The position numbers were made by a program, and so were the translations under genes. A stretch of 64,000 nucleotides of DNA, from positions 25,439-89,438 of the forward strand of contig MNCI01018115.1 in NCBI GenBank assembly GCA_015680685.1, in the 5' to 3' direction. Each line of letters starts with the position of its first letter. Position 1 is the first letter of the stretch. Shown here one piece after another: positions 24,588 through 34,883 of this stretch. The notes under the pieces were generated by a model. That model saw nothing but the letters and a program-made list of their open reading frames with translations. It made no database searches and was not told the DNA's origin. Source of the DNA: Gnetum montanum (lineage: Eukaryota; Streptophyta; Gnetopsida; Gnetales; Gnetaceae).

Positions 24588-24699
24588 TTAATTAAATTAG
24601 TAACAATGATCAATGGAAAATCAACGATGTATAATTAGGGAATTGTGTAGTCCATCTCTTGAATGTGCAACCATAAGATTAGTTATCAAGGAGATGCTC

Positions 24700-26872
24700 C
24701 ATCATAGTTCAAGAACTAATAAGTGGTTTTCACCTTTTTTAGTTTTACAATTTCTTATCATTTTCCTATATTCTTCCAAAATTTTCTAATTCTTAATATG
24801 TTTTCCATTTCTTAGTATTTTTCTCTTCTTAATATTTTTTCTCTTTTCTTGAGTCATTTCCTTTATGTTTTATGAATGTCTTTTATGTTTTCATTAACAA
24901 TATTACCAAGTCATAATGTAGAAGTTGATGTTATGTGTTGGGTTTTTGTGCTATACTATCACTATGATTGGGTAAGTAATTGTGTAAAGTAGTGAGACTG
25001 CCTCATCCATCCCTCTAATTGTCTAAATAATATCTCTTTATCATGGAAACAATTCGGTTCTTTTGTTATGAAACTAAAATTCATCAATGATCATTGTACC
25101 TTGAAGAAAGAGGGAATGGTAAGGGTGTGACCTCAAGGGAACTTGTTGGATTTTCTTCTTGTCTTCCTTCATTTGGTTTATGACTCCTCAAGAAATGCAT
25201 CATCCCTCCTTTGTCGACTAATACATAGGAAGCTATGTCTTTGCATAGTGTGGTTTCCATTTCAAAAAAAATTTTAAAATCCAAAAAAAAAACAAAAAAA
25301 ATGAAAGAAAAAACAAAAAAAATCAATAAAAAAAGGAATAATAATAATAATAATAATAATGGGAATTCAAAGCACACCCCTTAGACACAATAATGGGCTA
25401 CAAGCACTGGTTATGGGGCTAGAAAGACATGTCACCCATGTGTGAAGGTACCTCTCTAACTAAGGTCCCTTCCTTCCATCTTCTCTTTTATTATCTTTTT
25501 AGAGTGATGATTGTTCTTTGAAGTGTTTGTGAACTCATGGTGGATGATAGGAAGAAACACATCAATGCGAGATTATTGTTCATGGTATGGACTTAGTCTG
25601 AACTTGGATGAATAGGTATGATGATCATTTTAATCACATTTATCACAATAACCTATTGTGGACATGGTTAAGTACCTTACATCCCAATCTTTGCAACCCC
25701 TTCTCATCCCATTATTCACCTCACTCCTGCATGTGATTATGAGCCTTTTGGTCTTGTGTAGTATAGTGCAACATCCCAACCATGATAGTTGTATGTTGTT
25801 TGAAATAAAGGCATGGTCTACATTTAACTTCTCGAGTGGCCATGGACATCTATACAACTGGTTATGCAAGGGCATTATGGTAGAAGCCTACTTTGGGGAG
25901 GACCCACTTACAGAACTTTTGTTGATCATGGATTTGAACTAACCTTCACATCTTCTAGAACATCAGTGATGGTTTCTTTGAATTTATGCATAATTTTGGG
26001 ACTACTTCACATCTGTTTCATTAATTTCTCCTACTTTTCTATTTCCATATCCATTAATATTTCCTGGCCATCTTTTGAATTAGACCATTGGTTTTAATTT
26101 TTTGAAAACTTGTGTGCTTCTGGAGTTATGCTTATTAGTCATGGGGGCTAGGGATTTCTACTTTGAAAATTTTCTAACATCCTATTTTGGAACATCATGG
26201 TAACTAATAGTAATTGAATAAAATAATGTGAATCGCTTGATGATTTTAGTTACCTCATAGCCTTGGGCATCTATCATTACCTTGTTCTTAAATGAAAACT
26301 AATGGATCCAAAAAGGGTTAATTATTAAGGAAAATTTATCAAAACTAATGTTCATCCTTTAGTGACTATAGGTGATGCTAAAAGAAATGCCTAAAAAAGA
26401 AGATCTTTTGCTAGACACAAAAATGAAGTCAAGAGGGGGACAATGGAGGATATGCCCATGGACAAATCATAGCACATACAAGATATTAGCTTAAGCATTG
26501 CATGTTTGTTAGATCCATGGGATGATGAGAAGAAATTTTAGTCCATCCTTCAAGAATATTTCACATAACCATAGAGGCATTGACATAACAATCAAGGTTG
26601 GAAGTCTACCACCACTAGTGACAACAAAAAGAATCATCTTTAGTGGATTTTTGAAGACCTTTGCAAATTTGTAATCTTAAATGTTTATCCAATATTTTTG
26701 TCATTTTTTCATTTTGTAATGCATCCACTTGAATAAAATTTTGTAAGGTGGCACTCAGAGTCAATCAGTAGTTAACATCAATTAATAATCCCATCATTCC
26801 TAATTCTTTGTAAAGAAAGCTCAGTCATATCATGTTAACTCAAGGACAAGTTTTTATTCAGTCATGTGGGTA
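24700..26872 (+). mobile_element. 3' noncoding region of Element 2 with third-ORF start relic
   Basis: T-rich tract (24725-24890), then conserved blocks: gggtgtgacctcaaggga (25113), gggctacaagcact (25394), and agaaagacatgtcacccatg (25421-25440). The tacaactggttatgcaagggcatt...ggggaggaccca block follows (25853-25910). TCATGGGGG occurs again at 26139. From 26370, MLKEMPKKEDLLLDTKMKS resembles the start of the third ORF at 46200. The end has the actcaaggacaagt hairpin (26838-26851) and the purine tract GTCATGTGGGTA (26861-26872). A-rich and (AAT)n repeats lie at 25260-25360. Confidence 0.75.
25262..25360. repeat. A-rich tract with (AAT)n microsatellite
   Basis: Runs of 7 to 9 adenines from 25262 and a perfect AAT repeat of about seven units near 25338-25360, inside the Element 2 noncoding region. 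The equivalent place in Element 4 (42393) also has an A run, so this is an expanded native tract. Confidence 0.85.
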
Positions 26873-27393
26873 TGATGAAGCATCAGTTGGTTGCATTGAC
26901 GTAGCCTCTTCAACATGATCACTTCAACATAGCTACCTTGATGCAGCAACTTCGACATAGCTACCTTGACATAGCCACTTTGATGTTGCTACTTCGAAGT
27001 AGCCACATTGACACAAACACATAAGTTAGTTGTATGACATCTTATGCGAGTGGCAATGTACCTGGACACATTCCATGAATATCAATAAGATCAAGATTGA
27101 TTCTTATTCATTGCAACACTTTGACTTAGATTAAATTTAATTTTAATGTAATTTATATTCCATGTACTTAGTTAATATTTATGTTCCATGCATATTAATG
27201 AATTGGAAAAATGAGCGCAACTAGTTTTAAGCATAAACATGTATTTACTTAGTAATTTAAGTAGTATTATTGCTTGGTTTGCCTAGTAGCATAGTGCTTG
27301 GTAATCCCAATAGTGGATATGTGGGTTCAGGATGTCTACAATAAGCTGGGCATGGACACTCATCACCTGTAGGCTAGTTTAAACTTTACCTTC
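26873..27393 (+). repeat. 3' LTR of Element 2, left part
   Basis: Begins TGATGAAGCATCAG right after the purine tract. U3 has about eight 15-16-bp units (26893-27013). Compared with the 5' LTR, about 198 bp including the TATA box are absent. It is interrupted after ...aaactttaccttc by Element 3. Confidence 0.9.
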
Positions 27394-28399
27394 TGATGAG
27401 ACGCGGTTCACACAGGCCGCGATATCGCATACACGATATCGTAGCCGATGCGATATCGCATCCCCTGCAATATTGCTTACGCGATATCGCATCCTTTCCT
27501 ACGATATCACGTACGCGATATCGTAGTCCACCGCCATATCTATAAATAAGACACGGCTCTCCCTTGTTCGGGATCCCAATTTTAGAGTAGCAAAGCTCTA
27601 GCAGTTTGATCCCTCCAGAGTTAGATTTTTTTCCCATGTCTGCCCGCAGAATTGTACGGTGTCTTTATTCGAGTGTGCCGTACTTGGACACGCACATGAC
27701 CGGCAATAAAGATCAAGATTACTTCATCATTGCAGCATTCACTTAGTTTATTTATTTATTTTTTTATTTAATGTTATTTATTTCTTTCGTAGCGCGGTGT
27801 GAGTACGACTTGGCTACGAGCGCCCACGGGTGTGTACAGCTAGTCAAGGAATCGGTTACTCATCGTGATTAGTCTCTCACCCTTAAACTCTTAGAAGTGA
27901 AATGAGTACGACTTGATTACGAGCATTTAAGTGTGACTGCTTGGTAGCCTAGTGGTGTAGCTAGGATCTACACTTGGTAACCTAGTGGCGTATTTGGGGT
28001 CTACACTTGGTAATCCCAGTGGTGTACCTAGGATCTATGCTTGGTAGTGCCAATGGCAGTCATGCACGAGGTCCAAGATGTGTACGGTTGATCAAGGAAT
28101 TGGTTGCTCGTCGCACTTAGGCTAGATTAGATTTCTTTACCTTTTCCTCCTAGTTTAGTTTAGTTAATATTATTTTCCCCTGCCTTCAGGAGTAGCATAG
28201 ATTAGGACACATCATACACCTCATCTGGACTAAACCATACGTGACATATGAAATACTAGTCTAGGTGGGAAGACAACGAACTGCAACCTAAGGCTAACTA
28301 TCTAGGTGCCACAACTAGTCCATCTACGGAGTTCGACCGGATCGCGCATACACACTCGTATTCGTATGGTTGAGTGTAGGGGTACCTCGCCACTCATCA
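27394..28399 (+). repeat. 5' LTR of Element 3
   Basis: 1006 bp, TGATGAGACGCGGTTC...GCCACTCATCA. U3 is packed with GATATCG motifs, including an almost perfect 28-bp palindrome (27499-27526). TATA box tataaata at 27541-27548. The U5 carries four or so tandem cttggtaaccctagtgg-like units (27950-28060). It contains about 123 bp more than the 3' copy. One extra part is an added gatatcg segment in U3; the other is a duplicated gagtacgacttg...cggttactc unit near 27800-27900. Confidence 0.95.
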
Positions 28400-28400
28400 T

Positions 28401-28418
28401 AGGCGCCGTTGCTGGGGA
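28401..28418 (+). promoter_or_regulatory. Primer-binding site, tRNA-Asp (Element 3)
   Basis: AGGCGCCGTTGCTGGGGA differs from the tRNA-Asp complement TGGCGCCGTTGCCGGGGA at only two bases. It is the best-preserved primer site in the window and fixes the element group. Confidence 0.88.
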
Positions 28419-28530
28419 TGGTGCTAGTTATCTAGATTAGTTAAATCATACAAGGTCACTGTAAAGGACTTAATGATATATCTTTCAAAAAATAATAATT
28501 ATAAAAAGTCACATAAATTCACACACAACA

Positions 28531-30510
28531 ATGCCTCTCCTACAAGATGATAATAACACCACACTTAGTGAGGAAGTTCATTGGAGAACCAATGAACTAT
28601 ATGACGATGAAGGTTGGAGTATACAACCTGAAGTGGGAGTTTCCTATAAGAATGAACAAAAACAACGTCATCATAATGCATGGAAGCCTAACTTACAAGA
28701 TGACGATGAACCTCCACTGGCCACTACAAGCTTAACGCAAATACAAGAGGCCGTTTGAATCTCATGTAGGCATCGTAAAGAGAGCCAACTACCCAGGCTC
28801 GATTTAAACAACTTTCCCAAATTTTTAGGAGGCTATGACTTAGATCCACATCAACATTTACTAGCCTTCTATGATGCCTGCACATGGAATAACATTGATA
28901 ACAGTTGGCAAAAACTGAAGCTCTTTCCTGTGACACTCGTTGACCAAGCTAAAGTATGGTATAGATCGTTAAAACCAAATTCAATACAATGCTGGTCAAC
29001 AATGGTAGAAGTCTTTAACGAAAAATATCAAACCTACGCAAGAGTGTCAGCCTTGAGGAAACAAATCCAAGGATGGAAACAAGCAAAACATGAACCCTTG
29101 GACATGGCCTTAGAAAGATACTATGCACTGTTAAACAACTTTCTAGGCCATGGGTTTTTTGAGGAAAGGCTAATGTACCATATTATTGATGGGCTACGTA
29201 ATGAAACAAGAGAGACCTTAGGAGTATATGCCCGAGGTCAACTATAAAACCTACGAACCCATCAAATCCAAGAGCTTATTCAGCAGGTAGCAAAAGAAGA
29301 AGGAGAAATAGCTACATGGGAGAGTGTTGAAAAACATCAACGGGACCAAAATCTTAACTCAACAAAGGTCCATGATCATAACAAGGAGAGATCAAAAAAT
29401 CTCAAGGTGGAGACATCATCTTTGCCAATACAAAACTCATTGGAAGAAGCTGAGGCAAAGATCAATAAGATGTTGGAATGGATGAATCAAAAGTGTGGAG
29501 AATATATCAACATCATTGGAGATAGAGTTTTGACAACCCAAGAGGCAGGACAAAACAATAGACATTCGGAAAAGAAGAATAAAGGGAATAAGTGCTCAAC
29601 TACCAATCATACGTATGAATGCAACATATGCCTATATGATCACCCCAAGGGTCAATGCCCCATACTATTACATCTACATGAGCATTGGGGAAACAGGTTA
29701 CATCCAGAGTTCATATAGAGATACTATGTTCGATCACAGTGGCAACAATCCTAGTCGTGGGGGAATCCACCCTTAGACTGGAGGCACCCTTCATATTATC
29801 CGAATCCAAATGCTTATCATGTCCAATATCCTGTTTCTTCATCTGGGCCACCATACTCTATCTCACCACAATACTATTCTCCACAATACCATCAACCCAT
29901 GCCTCCAACATAGCCACCACATTGTGCACCTTACATCCCTCCTAACTTTCAACATTCTCATCCTTTCCCTTCTTCCACAATGCCACCAACTATTCCTAAG
30001 GTGTTTGTACCACCACAACCCATGAACAACACTTGTGCTACTGCTACTAATAGTAGTGAAGATCCTCCTCAACATCAAAGGCGTTCTTTGTTTAAACACG
30101 GCCGTAGGAAGGGACAACATAACTCTGAGGCCACTACATCTTCCAACCCAGCACAAGTCCAACAATGTGGTGCACCCTTACCTTCGAACCCAATGCCTCA
30201 TGTAACTTCATTAGGGCCACCAACTAACACTCCAACAACCATACGGCCCAATGAACGCAACCATGGAAGGCATCATCCTAATCCTTGCATACCATCTAAC
30301 GGTCCTAAACATCATAGTGGGTCAATTCATTATTTGGGAACTACATCATATGAAGTGCCCCACTGTGTTTATTATAAACTGTGTGACATCCAAGGTGATA
30401 AGTATGGACCAGCTTCAATATTTCCAATATGCAAGGATCCTCGTTTTTCATTTATTAATCCTTGCCATACTCAACTGTTTAGTTATGGTGGATATCCCAC
30501 ATTTCAATAA
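28531..30510 (+). pseudogene. Gag pseudogene of Element 3 (best-preserved Gag)
   Basis: ATG at 28531, 132 bases after the LTR. It runs to a stop at 30508-30510 with only a few breaks: a frame change near 28756, and stops near 29245, 29716, 29752 and 29910. Parts in order: EVHWRTNELYDDEGWS N terminus; PLATTSLTQIQEAV; capsid core with LKLFPVTLVDQAKVWY, RSLKPNSIQCWSTMVEVFN, QIQGWKQAKHEPLDMAL, MYHIIDGLRNETRETLG; a coiled-coil-like LEEAEAKINKMLEWM; a knuckle CNICLYDHPKGQC (29620-29658, C-x2-C-x3-H-x4-C); then a long Pro/Tyr/Gln/His/Ser-rich tail of about 250 residues. It is a particle protein. No protease or RT follows. Confidence 0.9.
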
Positions 30511-31541
30511 CAAGTAGGATTAATAAATATTTTTAATTTTCTTTAATTTTACAGCTTTTTATTTTTCAATTTTTCATTTTTCAATTTTTTGTTTTATCTT
30601 TTTGTGTGTTTGTCTTTTTTACATTTTTGCAAGTAATCTCATCTACGAATAAAACACTCATGTGGATTATTAGTTGAGATGTGTTCTATGTTATTAAGTC
30701 ATGAGTGGTCAATTATTTGAACAGTGAGCCCACTACACCCACTCATTCACTCTACAAATAAGAGGTTCTGTTCTAGGGTACAGTGATATTCTTGAATTTC
30801 TAAAAACTTAAAATTAATTTTGTGTCATTGTACCCAGAATGAAGAAGGATGGACCAAGAGCGAATGATTAGGGTGTGACATCAAGGGGACTTGTGGATTC
30901 TCTTTGCTGACATCTATGGGAGTTATCATGCAATATGGTTGTACTAAGATCCTTGTAGATCTAATGAAAAATGGGAGTAAGAGTAATCAAAAAGGGCACT
31001 CAAAAATCAAAAGCTATCCTAGGGGGTCCCACTAGAAAGACATGCACCCATGCCTGATGGTTGGTGGCTTCTCTGGATTTAGTAAAGTGAAAAAAAAGAA
31101 GAAAAGAAAAAGGAAGTGCCATAAAACAAAAATCACTCCTCCCTTGCACTAAACGCCAAGTGATTGTATGCCTTGTTGTCATGGTACTCTCATAGTTGTT
31201 CACCATGGGATGAAGCAATGCGATGTCACTGATTAGAAGGATGGACTTGGTCCTGATCTTGGAACGATGGGTTAATGACACCTTACTCATGCTTTTCATG
31301 CAGGATTCATTGTACCTTAGGTCAGTTACCTCATGTCCCAATCTCTACGATCCTTTTCTATACTTCGTCTCATCTCACTGTTCGTGTAATTGTAGTTCAT
31401 GACCCATGTAACATAAAATTTTCATCTCATTCCAATGATATTTATATGTGTGTGTTTTGTGGAGTTAGTGCAGATTACATTTAACCCTTCTAGTGCCCAC
31501 AGACACTTTAAGTGTGATTACACAAGGGCATAATAGGTTGA
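30511..31541 (+). mobile_element. 3' noncoding region of Element 3
   Basis: T-rich tract, then aataagaggttctgtt (30756), gggtgtgacatcaagggg (30872), and ctagaaagacatgcaccc (31032-31050). It ends with tacacaagggcataataggttg at the assembly gap. The order is the same as in Elements 0, 1, 2 and 4. No open frame of note. Confidence 0.8.
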
Positions 31542-32256
31542 NNNNNNNNNNNNNNNNNNNNNNNNNNNNNNNNNNNNNNNNNNNNNNNNNNNNNNNNNNN
31601 NNNNNNNNNNNNNNNNNNNNNNNNNNNNNNNNNNNNNNNNNNNNNNNNNNNNNNNNNNNNNNNNNNNNNNNNNNNNNNNNNNNNNNNNNNNNNNNNNNNN
31701 NNNNNNNNNNNNNNNNNNNNNNNNNNNNNNNNNNNNNNNNNNNNNNNNNNNNNNNNNNNNNNNNNNNNNNNNNNNNNNNNNNNNNNNNNNNNNNNNNNNN
31801 NNNNNNNNNNNNNNNNNNNNNNNNNNNNNNNNNNNNNNNNNNNNNNNNNNNNNNNNNNNNNNNNNNNNNNNNNNNNNNNNNNNNNNNNNNNNNNNNNNNN
31901 NNNNNNNNNNNNNNNNNNNNNNNNNNNNNNNNNNNNNNNNNNNNNNNNNNNNNNNNNNNNNNNNNNNNNNNNNNNNNNNNNNNNNNNNNNNNNNNNNNNN
32001 NNNNNNNNNNNNNNNNNNNNNNNNNNNNNNNNNNNNNNNNNNNNNNNNNNNNNNNNNNNNNNNNNNNNNNNNNNNNNNNNNNNNNNNNNNNNNNNNNNNN
32101 NNNNNNNNNNNNNNNNNNNNNNNNNNNNNNNNNNNNNNNNNNNNNNNNNNNNNNNNNNNNNNNNNNNNNNNNNNNNNNNNNNNNNNNNNNNNNNNNNNNN
32201 NNNNNNNNNNNNNNNNNNNNNNNNNNNNNNNNNNNNNNNNNNNNNNNNNNNNNNNN
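31542..32256. other. Assembly gap (N)
   Basis: 715 consecutive undetermined bases. The left flank is the conserved block before the third ORF and the right flank is inside that ORF, so the gap should hold the first part of the Element 3 third ORF. Confidence 0.99.
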
Positions 32257-32540
32257 TACAGGGCCAAAGGTTGCTCAGAACCAGCTGGACACTTTCAAAA
32301 CTAAGAAACTTAATAAACTATTGACAGAGAATAAAAGGGTGGCAGAAGAAAAAGAGAAGGCTATCTAGGTTGCCTCTATGACACAAGTGCAAACTTACAT
32401 GCATGCCAAGGCACTTAAGGCCTTACAAGAGGACAAATTCTAGGTTGTACTTCAATGCTATCAAATCCCAGACCTGGAGCACAAAAAAAGGGAAAGACAC
32501 CTATGGAGGAGTCATTGCCACCAGGAACTACATGAGTTCC
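32257..32540 (+). pseudogene. Third-ORF 3' part of Element 3 (coiled coil)
   Basis: After the gap the frame reads TGPKVAQNQLDTFKTKKLNK, then LLTENKRVAEEKEKAI followed by a stop. It goes on VASMTQVQTYMHAKALKALQ with further stops where Gln would be expected. The Lys/Glu/Leu pattern is that of a coiled coil and matches the character of the third-ORF relics on the minus strand at 8640-9500 and 61050-62310. It lies between the 3' noncoding blocks and the 3' LTR. Function unknown. Confidence 0.55.
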
Positions 32541-32672
32541 AAATTTTTGTAAATATTCTGTGTGTTGTGTCTTTGTTTTGTTTTCTTCCCACACTGTGGC
32601 ATCATCCCATTTTTCCATCTAATAATCCCATACCTATCCACTGTGTAATCACTGAAGCTTGTTCTCCTTGTA

Positions 32673-32706
32673 ACTCGAGGACGAGTTTTTATTTAGTCGT
32701 GGGGTA
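32673..32706 (+). promoter_or_regulatory. Hairpin and polypurine tract of Element 3
   Basis: ACTCGAGGACGAGT (32673-32686) can fold as a 5-bp stem with an AGGA loop and is followed by a T run. GTCGTGGGGTA (32696-32706) directly abuts the 3' LTR and is the likely plus-strand primer. The same pair precedes the 3' LTR of Elements 2 and 4 and, reversed, of M and F. Confidence 0.8.
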
Positions 32707-33589
32707 TGATGAGACGCGGTTCGCACAGGCCGTGATATCACGTACACGATATCGCAGCCGACGCGATATCGCATCCTTCCCTATGATATCGCGTACGCGA
32801 TATCGTAGTCCACTGCCATATCTATAAATAAGATGTGGCTCTCCCTTGTTCGGGATCCCAATTTTAGAGTAGCGAAGCTCTGGCAGTTTGATCCCTCCAG
32901 AGTTAGATTTTTTTCCCCTGTCTACCCGCAGTGTGGTGAATGTAATTTTATGGTGTCTTTATTCGAGTGTGTCGTACTTGGACCCGCACATGATCGGCAA
33001 TAAAGATCGAGATTACTTCATCATTGCAGCATTCACTTAGTTTATTTATTTGTTTGTTTATTTAATGTTATTTATTGCTTTCATAGCGCAGTTGAGTACG
33101 ACTTGATTACGAGCATTTAAGTGTGACTGCTTGGTAGCCCAGTGGTGTAGCTAGGATCTACGCTTGATAACCTAGTGGTGTATTTGGGGTCTACGCTTGG
33201 TAATCCCAGTGGCGTACCTAGGACCTATGCTTGGTAGTCCCAGTGGTAGTCGTGCACGAGGTCCAAGATGTGTACGGTTGATCAAGGAATCGGTTGCTCA
33301 TCGCACTTAGGCTAGATTAGATTTCTTTACCTTTTTCTCCTAGTTTAGTTTAGTTAATATTATTTTCCACTGCCTTCCGGAGTAGCATAGATTAGGACAC
33401 ATCATACACCTCATCTGGACTAAACCATACATGACATATGCAATACTAGTATAGGTGGGAAGACAGCGAACTGCGACCTAAGGCTAACTATCTAGGTGCC
33501 ACAACTAGTCCATCTGCGGAGTTCAATTGGATTGCACGTACACGCTCGTATTCATATGGTTGAGTGTAGGGGTACCTCACCACTCATCA
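32707..33589 (+). repeat. 3' LTR of Element 3
   Basis: 883 bp. It carries a perfect 20-bp palindrome GATATCGCGTACGCGATATC (32785-32804) and TATA box tataaata (32823-32830). It lacks two segments found in the 5' LTR, total 123 bp. It ends CACTCATCA, followed by the ccttc duplication. Confidence 0.95.
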
Positions 33590-33594
33590 CCTTC

Positions 33595-33860
33595 TATTTC
33601 TAATTAGTTAAATAATTTATTTTTTTATTGTCATTATGAGTATCCTAAGGTTGAAACAACATGAAGAATCATATGTTCCACTTTAGACTAAACCATACAT
33701 GATAAAGCTACCACTAGTCCAGGTAGGAAGATAGCGAAGTACGATAAAGGCATAACGATCTATATGCCACAACTAGTCCCATCCATGGAATTCAAATGGA
33801 ACGTGCATAAACACTTGTGATTCGTATGGTTAGACACAGGAGGTACCTTGTTGCTCATCA
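33595..33860 (+). repeat. 3' LTR of Element 2, right part
   Basis: Resumes tatttctaattagttaaata exactly where the 5' LTR of Element 2 has tattactaattagttagata, and ends ttgctcatca at 33860. With 26873-27393 it makes a 787-bp LTR. Confidence 0.9.
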
Positions 33861-34883
33861 AGTTGTATTATTTACTTAAGTTCTAATGAAACATGAATGT
33901 CCAAAATAAGTGTTGCCTTACCATGTCACTAGAAAGACATCTTACCCATGCTTAAAAGTAGTCTTTTGTAAGGTTGACATAGTAATAGCATAATAAATGC
34001 ACAAAATAAAAATTTTTGAGGGTTCCACTGGAAAGACATGTTACCTATGCCTAAAGGTAGGTGACTTCTTAAAAATTTCAAGGTTTCTTGGCCTCACATT
34101 TGTTACGAGGCTTGAAAGACATGTTAACCATGCATGAAGGCACTCCTCTGTTCAATGGCCAAGACTTCTTCAAAAAATAAAGTGTGTTATTAATCAACTC
34201 CTTCTTTGAACTTCATTGCCAAGTGTTAATACTTCTTACAGTTGTGATAGTCTTGTTGTTGTTAGTTTTGAGATGATACAATGAAATGTCACTAGTAAGT
34301 AGTATAAACTTGGTTTAGATCTTAGACAAAAAGGCTAATGATTACTTTAATCATATATAACATACAAGAATCCAGTATGCCTATGGTAAGACACCTTGTG
34401 TCCAAATTCTTGCAATCCCTTCTACTCCCATTCCATATCATAGCTATATATAATTATAATTCAATGGTTTTGTATAATATAGTGTTATTTTCTCATTTAG
34501 GTGATACTAACATGTGTGTCTTGGAAGATAGATATGTTTTACATTCAACTCCTTAAGTGCTTATAGACACTTGTAGGTGTAGTTATACAAGGACACTAAG
34601 GGTTGGAGCCTACTTCAAGAAGGATTTTTATTTGTATAACTCTTGTACTTTATACTTGACAACCAACTCAACATCATCTTATGCCTCCAAGATGCTTAAA
34701 CCATCATTTTTCACTTCCTACATTCTCATGACTAATCATACTTTTAGCAATTTCTACAACCCATCTCCTATATACCTCACGAACTACTTTGCTAAAGATT
34801 CCTTCTTTCATTAACATTTACTACCACATTTTCATATTTTGAGTACCATCTATGATCAAGAATCCTTCAAACCACTTCTACAT
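33861..34883 (+). mobile_element. 3' noncoding region of Element 1 (second part)
   Basis: Starts agttgtattatttacttaag, matching Element 0 at 5872 and following on from 20845. It holds three copies of the agaaagacatnttacccatgc block (33930-33960, 34031-34060, 34112-34140). The caagtgttaatacttctta block and gtgtagttatacaaggacac (34577-34596) follow. An 85-codon frame (34557-34814) is not supported as a gene. It is cut by Element 4 at 34884. Confidence 0.75.

Larger units (their letters stand above)
27394..33589 (+). mobile_element. Element 3, young non-autonomous gypsy element nested in an LTR
   Basis: Complete structure: LTRs 27394-28399 and 32707-33589, perfect target duplication ccttc (27389-27393 and 33590-33594), primer site, purine tract. 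Its LTRs are the most alike of any pair here apart from indels, so it is the latest datable insertion in the nest. The body of about 4.3 kb encodes Gag and, after the 3' noncoding blocks and an assembly gap, part of the coiled-coil third ORF. No pol sequence is visible and the gap of 715 bases is too short to hold one. Confidence 0.92.
20846..33860 (+). mobile_element. Element 2, non-autonomous gypsy element inserted in Element 1
   Basis: 5' LTR 20846-21830; 3' LTR 26873-27393 plus 33595-33860. It is flanked by agtta (20841-20845) and agttg (33861-33865), a 5-bp target duplication with one mismatch. The body carries tRNA-Asp primer site, gag remnants, an acidic ORF in place of pol, and the 3' noncoding blocks. 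No RT, RNase H or integrase sequence is present. Element 3 sits inside its 3' LTR. Confidence 0.88.

Noticed and set aside
31493-32368. Long open frames on both strands across the N gap
   Set aside because: They are open only because the undetermined bases translate without stops.
34557-34814. 85-codon frame in the Element 1 noncoding region
   Set aside because: The same block in Elements 0, 2 and 4 has no corresponding frame; Thr/Ser/Tyr-rich chance translation.
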